Origin: Candidatus Saccharibacteria bacterium CG10_big_fil_rev_8_21_14_0_10_47_8
GTDB lineage: Bacteria; Patescibacteriota; Saccharimonadia; Saccharimonadales; UBA10212
DNA: 13,902 nt
Assembly: GCA_002793885.1 (NCBI GenBank)
Contig: PFEG01000021.1
Location: 9,256-23,157 of the forward strand
Direction: 5' to 3'
Shown here: piece after piece, positions 7,324 to 13,902 of the stretch
Position numbering within the stretch: the stretch's first letter is position 1
Layout of the letters: every line of letters starts with the position of its first letter
The notes under the pieces: generated by a model
Seen by the model: only the letters and a program-made list of their open reading frames with translations
Told to the model about the DNA's origin: nothing
Databases searched by the model: none
Position numbers and translations under genes: made by a program

Positions 7324-7457
7324 ACATTTCACATTTCACATTTTCCAATTCACAATTATGTATCATTTTCCATTTTCCAAATTCTAACACCTGAAAGTCT
7401 CAAAAATGATCATTGGAAGTTAAATGAAAACTGTAAATTGGTAATTGAGAATTAATC
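7324..7457. repeat. AT-rich imperfect palindrome PAL, copy B (gyrB-gyrA spacer)
   Basis: The whole gyrB-gyrA spacer consists of PAL-type sequence. The left half has CATTTCACATTTCACATTTT, AATTCACAATTA and CATTTTCCATTTTCCAAATT; the right half has AAATGATCATTGG, TAAATGAAAACTG and AAATTGGTAATTGAG, antiparallel counterparts of the left half. No promoter or terminator is evident, so if gyrB and gyrA are co-transcribed this palindrome is present in their mRNA. Its right end overlaps the earliest possible gyrA start (TTG 7445). Confidence 0.7.
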
Positions 7458-10069
7458 CTGTGGACAATCAAGACGGCAAAGCCGAAGAGATTATGAATGA
7501 AGATGTTGCCCCGGTTGAATACGTTCCATCTGTAGATACCGAAGTGCTGGATGCCAGTCATTCACGTGTGGTTGAGCTGCGCAAAGTAGAAAATGTCATG
7601 GAGGATAGCTATCTTCGCTACTCCATGAGTGTAATTGTCGCCAGAGCCCTACCGGACGTCCGTGATGGGCTGAAGCCGGTTCATCGCCGGATTTTATATG
7701 TCATGGATAAAATGGGCATCCGGCCTACTGGAAAGACAGTTAAGAGCGCCCAGATTGTCGGTGAAGTAATGGGTAAATATCATCCCCATGGCGATAGCGC
7801 CATTTATGACTCGATGGTGCGTATGGCACAACCCTGGTCGCTTAGGTACATGCTGGTTAACGGCCAGGGTAACTTTGGCTCTATGGATGGCGACCCGCCC
7901 GCTGCTTATCGTTACACGGAAGCAAAAATGACCAATCACGCCGAAGCCATGTTAGCTGATATCGATAAAGAAACCGTGGATTTTCGCGACAATTACGACG
8001 GAACCCGTCAAGAACCGTCTGTACTGCCGGCTAAGTTGCCAAATTTACTGTTAAACGGCCAGATTGGCATCGCTGTTGGCATGGCTACTAATATTCCACC
8101 TCATAATATTACCGAAATTATCGACGCCACCGTCCAACTAGTTGATAAGCCCGATTCGACACTAGATGAACTACTGGAATATGTAAAAGGGCCAGATTTT
8201 CCGACTGGCGGCATTGTCTATGGCAAAGAATCTATTCGCACTGCCCTAGCCACTGGCAAGGGCGGGGTCGTAGTCCGCGGTGTGGCTGAGATCGAAGAGA
8301 ACAAAAAAGGCAACCAGCAGATTATTATTTCGGAAGTTCCTTATGGGGTGAATAAGGCCAGCCTGCTGGAAAAGATTGCTGATTTATATAAGGAAAAGAA
8401 AATTTCCGGTATACGTGACCTTCGGGACGAGACAGCCCGCGGCGAGGTAAGGATAGTAATTGATCTTAAAAAAGACGCTTACCCCAAGAAGTTATTGAAT
8501 CAGTTATATAAGCTTACATCCTTGCAGCAGACCTTCCATTACAACATGCTGGCACTGGTTGATGGCATTCAGCCGCGAGTTCTGGCTCTTCAAGATATCT
8601 TGGCTGAGTACATTAAGCACCGGCAAACGGTAGTACGTCGTCGAATCGAGTTTGAACTGCACAAAGCCAAAGACCGAGCCCACGTCTTAGAGGGTCTCAA
8701 GATTGCGCTTGATCACATTGATGAAGTAATCGCTACGATCCGCGCCAGCGAGACTACCGAAGAAGCTCAGGAGAATCTTATTAAGAAGTTCAAACTCAGC
8801 GAAATTCAGGCCAAAGCTATTTTGGCTATGCAGCTTCGTACGCTAGCCGGCCTGGAGCGTAAGAAGATTGAAGACGAGCTGGCTGAACTAATTAAGATTA
8901 TTGCTGAGCTGGAGGCAATTTTGTCAGATGAAAAGCGGATCCTAAAGATTATTAAGAGTGAACTTCTGGATATGAAGAAGCAGTTTGGTGATGAACGACG
9001 AACTAAAGTTGTAGCCAGCGAGCTTAATAAAATGAGTGATGAAGATCTAGTTCCTGACGAACAAGTTGTTGTTACTCTAACATCAGCTAACTATATAAAG
9101 CGTAGTTCCATAGTTGAATATAAGAGGCAAGGCCGGGGTGGTAAAGGCCGGCGCGGAATGGCTACCCGGGAGGAAGATGTTATAGAACATGTTGTTAATG
9201 CTTCAACACATGATTACTTATTATTCTTCACTAACAAGGGAAGAGTCTTTAGGCTCAAAACTTATGAAGTGCCGGCTGTGGGCATGAACGCCAAGGGCGT
9301 GGCGATCGTCAATCTGCTGCAACTGCAGCCCGAAGAAAATGTTAGTTCGGTTATAAATGTCAGCAAAGGTACGGCAGCCGGCGGGAATTTACTGATGTGT
9401 ACATCTCGTGGCGTGGTCAAAAAGACGCCGTTTGAGCAATATAAGAACGTCCGATTATCGGGCTTAATTGCTATCAAGCTGGATGACGGTGACGAGCTGC
9501 ACTGGATTAGCATGACTACCGGCGAAAACGAAGTGATAATTTCGACCTCGCAGGGCCAGGCCATCAGATTCCATGAGAAGGATGCGCGGCCGATGGGCAG
9601 AGCCTCACGAGGTGTTAGAGGCATCCGGCTCAGAGCTGGCGACCAAGTTATCGGCATGGATATAGTTGAAGAGGATTCCTATATATTTGTTATCAGTGAG
9701 TTCGGTTATGGCAAGCGCACCAAGGTTAAACAATTTACCGCTCACAAGCGTGGCGGCGTTGGTATACGTTCCGCGGTAGTCAATAAAAAGACCGGCCCTC
9801 TGATAGGTGTGAACACTCTTAAAGGCCTTGAACAGGAAGTGATAATTATCAGCGCCAACGGCCAGACAATTCGACTGGGCTTGAACAACATACCCAGCCT
9901 GGGCCGAGCTACCCAAGGCGTGCGTATTATGCGCCTCAACGACGGCGACAGGGTAGTATCGCTGGCTTTAGTTGAAAAAGTAGAAGACACTGATACTGAT
10001 GAAGAAGAAGCCAAAGGTGAAGCGCCGAATGCTATCATTCCCAAGCAACGTAAAAAAACAAAAAGCTAA
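7445..10069 (+). CDS. gyrA: DNA gyrase subunit A
   Basis: 874 residues if counted from TTG 7445. That start lies in the PAL palindrome, so GTG 7460 or ATG 7493 (with GAAGAGA just upstream) may be the true start. The winged-helix and tower core begins at SYLRYSMSVIVARALPDVRDGLKPVHRR (55-82). The quinolone-determining region HGDSAIYDS keeps Ser118 and Asp122, matching E. coli S83 and D87. The catalytic tyrosine is Y157 in YRYTE. A coiled coil occupies about 400-500 and the beta-pinwheel follows. The GyrA box at 562-568 reads QGRGGKG instead of QRRGGKG, still marking gyrase rather than topoisomerase IV. The tail (about 848-874) is acidic then basic. It cuts and rejoins DNA in the A2B2 gyrase complex. 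Confidence 0.96.
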   Translation: MRINPVDNQDGKAEEIMNEDVAPVEYVPSVDTEVLDASHSRVVELRKVENVMEDSYLRYSMSVIVARALPDVRDGLKPVHRRILYVMDKMGIRPTGKTVKSAQIVGEVMGKYHPHGDSAIYDSMVRMAQPWSLRYMLVNGQGNFGSMDGDPPAAYRYTEAKMTNHAEAMLADIDKETVDFRDNYDGTRQEPSVLPAKLPNLLLNGQIGIAVGMATNIPPHNITEIIDATVQLVDKPDSTLDELLEYVKGPDFPTGGIVYGKESIRTALATGKGGVVVRGVAEIEENKKGNQQIIISEVPYGVNKASLLEKIADLYKEKKISGIRDLRDETARGEVRIVIDLKKDAYPKKLLNQLYKLTSLQQTFHYNMLALVDGIQPRVLALQDILAEYIKHRQTVVRRRIEFELHKAKDRAHVLEGLKIALDHIDEVIATIRASETTEEAQENLIKKFKLSEIQAKAILAMQLRTLAGLERKKIEDELAELIKIIAELEAILSDEKRILKIIKSELLDMKKQFGDERRTKVVASELNKMSDEDLVPDEQVVVTLTSANYIKRSSIVEYKRQGRGGKGRRGMATREEDVIEHVVNASTHDYLLFFTNKGRVFRLKTYEVPAVGMNAKGVAIVNLLQLQPEENVSSVINVSKGTAAGGNLLMCTSRGVVKKTPFEQYKNVRLSGLIAIKLDDGDELHWISMTTGENEVIISTSQGQAIRFHEKDARPMGRASRGVRGIRLRAGDQVIGMDIVEEDSYIFVISEFGYGKRTKVKQFTAHKRGGVGIRSAVVNKKTGPLIGVNTLKGLEQEVIIISANGQTIRLGLNNIPSLGRATQGVRIMRLNDGDRVVSLALVEKVEDTDTDEEEAKGEAPNAIIPKQRKKTKS

Positions 10070-10156
10070 TCCTATTTCTGGAAAGATCCGTTGTAAGATT
10101 TAGCACCATCTTGCAATATTGACAACGCTTATCAGTAGGCTAAACAGTTATGGAAA

Positions 10157-10183
10157 TTGACTTTTTAGTCTGTTTATGATAAT
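10157..10183 (+). promoter_or_regulatory. Candidate promoter of the kinase-like gene
   Basis: TTGACT at 10157-10162 followed, 15 bp later, by GATAAT at 10178-10183; TAATAT at 10180-10185 gives a 17-bp spacing. The start would be near 10190, about 18 bases before ATG 10209, with no Shine-Dalgarno between. A hairpin TTGTAAGAT/ATCTTGCAA (10091-10099, 10108-10116) lies upstream, after gyrA, but without a T-tract. Confidence 0.5.
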
Positions 10184-10208
10184 ATTTATATGTTAACCCA
10201 AAACAAAA

Positions 10209-11189
10209 ATGACAGAAAGATATGACACAACTTTATCTGACCCAGTCGAGGCAGTCCAGCCTGCGGCCGAAACTAATGGCCGGATATCTAAAATTAGCCG
10301 CCTTAGGCAAAAACTGGGGCGATCAACAGTCCTCCCTGAGGTAGATTCGTCTAATTTGCTGGGAGCTGAGGATAGCAGCCCTGGAACAACTACCGGTTTA
10401 GACCATGGCATCGCTTTGGAACCTAATCCCGAGGCGCCTGATCACGTAACTGAAACTCAGGAATTGGCATCATACAGAGAAGAGTTAAAACGTCCGACTC
10501 CGAAAGAACAGGCCCTGCTTTCTGGCAATATTACACATGAGGAATTCAGGGCAGGCGGTGTAAAGTATGTGGAATTAGATAATGGCGAAGCGGGCCTTTA
10601 CTGGTCGTCAGCGAGTGGTAAACACCGCAGAGAGCGCGCTGCATACTTGGTAGATCGCTCATGGCAATTTGGGCTTGTACCAACAACAGTCATTCGTGAA
10701 TTTACTGGTTCTTACGGCATTAAAGATGAGCTCAGCTTTCAGGAATATATCCCTGATGCGACTGATGCGAGGGAAATTCCTGATTTTGAGTCTATTGAAA
10801 AATTCCAGACCGATCTTTATAGATTATGGATTTTTCAATACAGCATTTGGCATACAGATGCCCACAAGGGCAACGTCATTGTAGACGATAAAATACATGC
10901 GATTGATCACGCGCATTCCTTTGCTCATTATAAAGATAGAGAGGCCCACCGCGCTATGTTTACGGATTTTTATGGTGTCCAGGCGCCAGAAGAAGTCATA
11001 AAAGAAGCCGATAGTTTCTTGAAAGATGATGTTCGCCAGCAAGTCCTTTTGGAGCAGCTGAAAGAATTAGGCTTTTGGGAGAGTGACGCCGAAGCTTGCC
11101 TGGCGCGGATGAGGCATATAGCTACAACCCTAACTACTAAAGGTAAAATTGACACCCCAGAAGAGTTAGCGCAATACTCACCTAATTAG
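10209..11189 (+). CDS. HipA / PI3K-PI4K-fold kinase-like protein
   Basis: 326 residues. Residues 1-110 are polar and Pro/Ser/Glu-rich and probably disordered. The kinase-like domain spans about 115-320. K138 (SGKHRRERAAYLVDR) is a possible ATP lysine and E142 or nearby a helix-C glutamate. A catalytic loop HTDAHKGNVIVD has D217 and N222, and AIDHAHSF has D233 as the metal-binding aspartate. The same order, a 'G/H-x-D-x-H-x-x-N' loop followed by 'xID', is seen in HipA-like and PI3K/PI4K-like bacterial kinases. HipA proteins phosphorylate translation factors, but nothing here identifies a substrate and no HipB-like partner is adjacent. No signal peptide or membrane helix is present, so it is probably cytosolic. 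It might instead be an inactive or small-molecule kinase. Start ATG 10209 agrees with the candidate promoter. Confidence 0.7.
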   Translation: MTERYDTTLSDPVEAVQPAAETNGRISKISRLRQKLGRSTVLPEVDSSNLLGAEDSSPGTTTGLDHGIALEPNPEAPDHVTETQELASYREELKRPTPKEQALLSGNITHEEFRAGGVKYVELDNGEAGLYWSSASGKHRRERAAYLVDRSWQFGLVPTTVIREFTGSYGIKDELSFQEYIPDATDAREIPDFESIEKFQTDLYRLWIFQYSIWHTDAHKGNVIVDDKIHAIDHAHSFAHYKDREAHRAMFTDFYGVQAPEEVIKEADSFLKDDVRQQVLLEQLKELGFWESDAEACLARMRHIATTLTTKGKIDTPEELAQYSPN

Positions 11190-11343
11190 TTTCACTTAAC
11201 AAATATTTTTTATTAGCACAAGCTCTCTTTTCAAGGGAGACGTATAAAAAATATTCCTCTCCGGAGAGGCCGCGGGGCCTAAATTCATTAGCTCTGGGTG
11301 ATACCCGAACCCAAGGCTAAAAACCTTTGCTATAGTAAGGAAC
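11190..11343. other. Gene-free spacer with clustered competing hairpins
   Basis: AATATTTTTTAT (11202-11213) pairs perfectly over 12 bp with 11244-11255. Inside its loop, TCTCTT (11224-11229) pairs with GGGAGA (11235-11240). Directly after comes the palindrome CCTCTCCGGAGAGG (11256-11269), overlapped by AGGCC/GGCCT (11267-11271, 11276-11280), and then GGGT/ACCC combinations around 11296-11312. The first stem could act at the 3' end of the kinase-like transcript, but no T-tract follows it. No tRNA or known RNA class could be fitted. Confidence 0.4.
11328..11336 (+). promoter_or_regulatory. Candidate extended -10 of the peptidase gene
   Basis: TGCTATAGT is an extended -10 (TG at 11328-11329, TATAGT at 11331-11336) with no good -35. 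It ends 7 bases before ATG 11344, so the transcript would start at or next to the ATG and could be leaderless. The AAGGA at 11337-11341 is too close to the ATG to be a normal ribosome site. Confidence 0.35.
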
Positions 11344-12069
11344 ATGGTTATTCGACACAATATCGCTCTTCAAATTCAAACCTCTTCATCAAACTGCGTT
11401 CAGACTTCTACCTCACAATTTCTTAGCTTTTATAACCTCGACATAAGCCCCGAAGTCATCGAAAAACAAGTACCAGTTAGAACTAACGATGAGGGTAAGC
11501 CAATGGGGACACTGTTTGCAGATATTGGCACTTGGCTTAGGAAATCTCACAACCTAAAGGTGAAGATGAATGTGTTTGATGTCCAGATTATTGACCGTTC
11601 ATGGTCATCTCTTTCAGAAAATGAACTATTGAATGAGATGGAAGAAGTAAAAAAAGAAGGGATAAGCACAGCTCGTACGCCGTATGCCTCCATCTTAATT
11701 TCCGCTTATGTGACTTATCTGCAAGCTGGTGGCACAATCGATATTACCAAATGTACAAATAAACTACTGCAAGGTCTATTAGCCAAGGGGCCCGTACTGG
11801 CAATTATAAACTTCAATTATATGTATGATTATCCACGGTCGAAGTACGACACAACCAAAAAAGAATATATAGCAGATGCTGTCGATGGGAAGGTGATTGA
11901 ACACGCCATAGTCTTAACTGGTTTCGAGGAGGGGGAGTACTACTACAACGATCCTGATTCTGAAAAAGGGGGCCAGCATACAGCAAGAGATGATGTATTG
12001 ATTGGCGCTATTTGTGCAGCCCAACTAAACTCCGACAACTACTTGTTATCGATTGAATTAAAGAACTAA
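11344..12069 (+). CDS. C39-like (papain-fold) cysteine peptidase-like protein
   Basis: 241 residues, no signal peptide or membrane helix. The arrangement fits the C39-like papain fold. A glutamine (Q10 or Q12) for the oxyanion hole precedes SSSNCVQTSTSQFLSFYNLDIS, where C18 would be the nucleophile at the start of the central helix. HAIVLTGFEEGEYYYNDPD then supplies H187 and N202/D203, matching the usual 'H-x-V-L-x-G-x...-Y-x-N-D-P' strand pair. The nucleophile context is S-N-C-V instead of the common D-C-G-P. In other bacteria such domains process peptide leaders or cleave peptides, and non-catalytic versions also exist. No substrate gene or ABC transporter is beside it. It lies between the kinase-like gene and SR copy 3, in the same direction as both gyrA and the rRNA operon. 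Confidence 0.65.
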   Translation: MVIRHNIALQIQTSSSNCVQTSTSQFLSFYNLDISPEVIEKQVPVRTNDEGKPMGTLFADIGTWLRKSHNLKVKMNVFDVQIIDRSWSSLSENELLNEMEEVKKEGISTARTPYASILISAYVTYLQAGGTIDITKCTNKLLQGLLAKGPVLAIINFNYMYDYPRSKYDTTKKEYIADAVDGKVIEHAIVLTGFEEGEYYYNDPDSEKGGQHTARDDVLIGAICAAQLNSDNYLLSIELKN

Positions 12070-12099
12070 AAGAGTTCCTTTATAGGAGTTAATTTGTGT

Positions 12100-12328
12100 T
12101 AGTTTCGGGCGTGCGGAGCTCACCTGAGTAGATGTAGTAAAACAGTCTGGGCTAGGCTTCCTGCAGCTGTTTGACGAGGAATTCATCCGGTGGATGAATC
12201 CTGGAGGAGTTCTGCAGGCAAAGACTGCTTTTACTACAGATACATCAAGTGAGTGTAGCTGCCTGAGAGCTTTTGCATACTTTTGGCGGTACAAAAGTAT
12301 GAGAGTGTTTGGTTCTTTGGAAAAGAAC
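12100..12328 (-). repeat. Structured repeat SR, copy 3 (minus strand)
   Basis: Read on the minus strand from 12328 down, the order matches copies 1 and 2. H1: GTTCTTT/AAAGAAC arms at 12312-12318 and 12322-12328. H2: CATACTTTTG/CAAAAGTATG at 12276-12285 and 12292-12301, a perfect 10-bp stem whose sequence differs from the other copies. H3: 12222-12238 pairs with 12133-12148, 16 bp with one bulged base. H4: ATTCATCC/GGATGAAT at 12181-12199. A further CCTGCAG/CTGCAGG stem is at 12160-12166 and 12212-12218. The conserved AGAACTC and TCAAACAGCT blocks flank H4, and the GCCCGAA end block is at about 12103-12110. The remaining bases 12070-12099 show nothing clear. Confidence 0.78.
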
Positions 12329-12335
12329 ATATCTG

Positions 12336-12364
12336 TTGACAGGCAAAATCATATCCGATATGCT
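12336..12364 (+). promoter_or_regulatory. Candidate rRNA operon promoter
   Basis: Consensus TTGACA at 12336-12341, a 17-bp spacer and TATGCT at 12359-12364; the start would be near 12371. It is the best -35/spacing combination in the window and directs transcription into the 16S gene. The -35 begins 7 bases after the H1 hairpin of SR copy 3. Confidence 0.65.
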
Positions 12365-12370
12365 AGATTC

Positions 12371-12733
12371 AGCTTTTAGGGTGTTCCTCTTTCAAGTGTC
12401 TCCGTTTTTGAGACATTGGCGTAAAGAATAACACCGGCCGCTGTATCAAAGAGTGGCCGTACCCCTTTTAGCGCCCCTTAAAAATTAAGTAGTGCAAATC
12501 AACGTCAGTTTTATCGGTTTTATATATTAAAAACCGATGTTTGTCTGAGTAAATCAGATTTCTGACGAAGTTTGCGTGTGAGTGAAGCGCTAGGCGTAAG
12601 CGAGGATACGGACTGAGATGTATGTAGATACTTCGAAGGAGTACCGGAGCTTACAACGACGCGATTCACCACAAGCATTAGCAGAGTTTCTGGCTTTGCC
12701 AGAAAGCAGGCTAATGCGGCGCAAGGTTCGTCT
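12371..12733 (+). promoter_or_regulatory. Long folded 16S rRNA leader
   Basis: About 360 nt between the predicted start and mature 16S, with no credible gene. Visible pairings: GGTGTT/AACACC (12380-12385, 12430-12435) enclosing GTCTC/GAGAC; CGGCC/GGCCG (12435-12439, 12455-12459); CGTCAG/CTGACG (12503-12508, 12562-12567) enclosing ATCGGTTTT/AAAACCGAT (12513-12521, 12530-12538); GTAAGC/GCTTAC (12596-12601, 12649-12654); and, 16 nt before 16S, GCATTAGC/GCTAATGC (12675-12682, 12710-12717) enclosing TTTCTGGC/GCCAGAAA (12687-12694, 12698-12705). TCCTCTTTCAAG (about 12384-12395) weakly resembles the boxA antitermination motif. The last hairpin is a likely processing signal. Confidence 0.5.
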
Positions 12734-12740
12734 TTTTTGA

Positions 12741-12784
<44 letters not shown>

Positions 12785-12829
12785 TACATGCAAGTCGAGC
12801 GACAGTGCTTCTCACTGGCGTGAGGAAGC

Positions 12830-12949
12830 ATTTAACATTAGCCAAATTCACATTTAACAAATTATTTTTCAATTGGCCATTAGCTAAACATTTGGAAAAT
12901 GATAACTGGTAAATAATTGAGAATTGGTAAATGAAAAATGATAAATTTC
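12830..12949. repeat. PAL-type insertion in 16S helix 6 (V1)
   Basis: A block of about 120 nt of PAL-type sequence interrupts V1. The left half has CATTTAACATTA and TTCACATTTAACAAATTATT; the right half has GGAAAATGATAACTGG, AATTGAGAATTGG and AAATGAAAAATGATAAATTT, an imperfect complement. It is framed by rRNA-like pairs: CTTCTCACT (12808-12816) can pair with AGTGAGGAG (12958-12966) over 9 positions, one G-U. A competing local hairpin, GCTTCTCAC/GTGAGGAAGC (12807-12829), resembles a normal helix 6 tip and would leave the insertion as an appendage after it. Confidence 0.8.
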
Positions 12950-13078
12950 CGAGCGTGAGTGAGGAGTATATGGAGCGGCGGACGGCTGAGTAACGCGCAG
13001 GAACGTACCCCGAAGTGAGGGATAAGCACCAGAAATGGTGTCTAATACCGCATGCGGTGCTTCTCATCAAGATTCGAA

Positions 13079-13197
13079 CACATTTAACAGTTCACATTTA
13101 CCATTTACCAATTAATTCACATTTACCATTTCGAAAGATTTGATAAATGGAAATTGATAAATAATTTGGAAAATGAAAACTGGAAAATGATAAATTC
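13079..13197. repeat. PAL-type insertion in 16S helix 10 (V2)
   Basis: A second PAL-type block of about 120 nt. The left half repeats a heptamer-like unit (CACATTTA, CCATTTA, CCAATTA); the right half repeats its complement (GATAAATGG, AATTGATAAAT, TTTGGAAAATG, CTGGAAAATGATAAATT). The halves align as arms of about 50 nt at roughly 80% in the best part. The closing stem is CTTCTCATCAAG (13060-13071) with TTTGATGAGAAG (13202-13213), 12 pairs with one G-U. TTCGAA occurs on both sides of the left arm (13073-13078, 13130-13135). Confidence 0.82.
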
Positions 13198-13759
13198 GGG
13201 CTTTGATGAGAAGTATCAAAGCCCTCGGGCGCTTTGGGAGCGGCCTGCGTACGATTAGCTTGTTGGTGAGGTAAAAGCTCACCAAGGCGACGATCGTTAA
13301 CTGGTCTGAGAGGATGATCAGTCAGACTGGAACTGAGACACGGTCCAGACTCCTACGGGAGGCAGCAGTAGGGAATTTTCCACAATGGGCGAAAGCCTGA
13401 TGGAGCAACGCCGCGTGCAGGAGGAAGGCCCTTGGGTCGTAAACTGCTTTTATGTGTGACGATTTTGACGGTAGCATATGAATAAGGATCGGCTAACTCC
13501 GTGCCAGCAGCCGCGGTCATACGGAGGATCCAAGCGTTATCCGGAATTACTGGGCGTAAAGAGTTGCGTAGGTGGCAGAGTAAGCGAAGCATGAAATCTT
13601 AAGGCTCAACCTTAAGTCTATGCTTTGAACTACTCAGCTTGAGAATGAGAGAGGTAGATGGAATTGCTAGTGTAGGAGTGAAATCCGTAGATATTAGCAG
13701 GAACACCGATGGCGTAGGCAGTCTACTGGCTCATTTCTGACACTAAGGCACGAAAGCGT

Positions 13760-13793
<34 letters not shown>

Positions 13794-13902
13794 ACGCCCT
13801 AAACGATGGATGCTAGCTGTTAGAAGTATCGACCCTTCTAGTAGCGAAGCTAACGCGTTAAGCATCCCGCCTGGGGAGTACGGTCGCAAGATTAAAACTC
13901 AA

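Noticed and set aside
5333..10069. Topoisomerase IV (parE/parC) instead of gyrase
   Set aside because: The A subunit has a GyrA box (QGRGGKG) in its pinwheel domain, which ParC lacks.
11190..11343. tRNA gene in the hairpin-rich spacer
   Set aside because: GGTTCGGGT-like sequence on the minus strand hinted at a T-arm, but acceptor, D and anticodon arms cannot be fitted.
12058..12379. Frames of 90 (minus) and 61 (plus) codons
   Set aside because: Both lie across SR copy 3 or the rRNA promoter region, and their codons are dictated by the hairpin arms.
12830..13197. 16S insertions as group I/II or homing-endonuclease introns
   Set aside because: They are only about 120 nt, AT-rich, lack intron core motifs and contain no open frame; they sit in variable helix tips rather than at conserved intron sites.

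Overview
The window looks like a chromosomal piece of a Candidate Phyla Radiation bacterium, most likely a member of Saccharibacteria (TM7). Three things point there. The 16S rRNA gene at the right edge has CPR-like V3/V4 sequence. The LPxTG surface protein has a long cytosolic N-terminal module of a type I associate with Saccharibacteria. Several proteins are small and lineage-specific. TGA is used as a normal stop (for example gyrB), so this is not an SR1/Gracilibacteria code. The lineage call comes from recall and was not searched.

Layout. 6-596: proline-rich protein of unknown function that may begin outside the window. 600-803: first copy of a structured repeat, called SR here. 897-1187: small DUF6899-like protein. 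1238-1813 and 1980-3923 (both minus strand): a two-helix membrane protein and a large LPxTG-type surface protein, separated by an AT-rich palindrome called PAL here. 3999-4222: second SR copy. 4259-4917 (minus): a vapBC-type toxin-antitoxin pair with a 4-bp overlap. 5159-7321: gyrB promoter, structured leader and gyrB. 7324-7457: second PAL. 7445-10069: gyrA. 10209-11189: HipA/PI-kinase-like protein. 11344-12069: C39-like cysteine peptidase. 12100-12328: third SR copy, on the minus strand. 12336-12733: strong rRNA promoter and a long folded leader. 12734-13902: 16S rRNA, equivalent to E. coli positions 1 to about 914, cut by the window edge.

Two repeat families are the most interesting content. 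(1) PAL is a roughly 120-135-nt AT-rich imperfect palindrome with heptamer-like quasi-repeats. It occurs in two intergenic spacers and twice more inside the 16S rRNA gene, in helix 6 (V1) and helix 10 (V2). It makes this part of 16S about 255 nt longer than in E. coli. (2) SR is a roughly 205-230-nt element present three times. Short blocks are conserved, while the stem sequences differ between copies and still pair. That pattern of compensatory change argues for selection on structure, as in a non-coding RNA or a structure-dependent mobile element.

GyrB and GyrA together form DNA gyrase and probably share a transcript. The gyrB start region can pair with its own leader over 14 bp. The kinase-like and peptidase genes between gyrA and the rRNA promoter are accessory proteins of unknown target.
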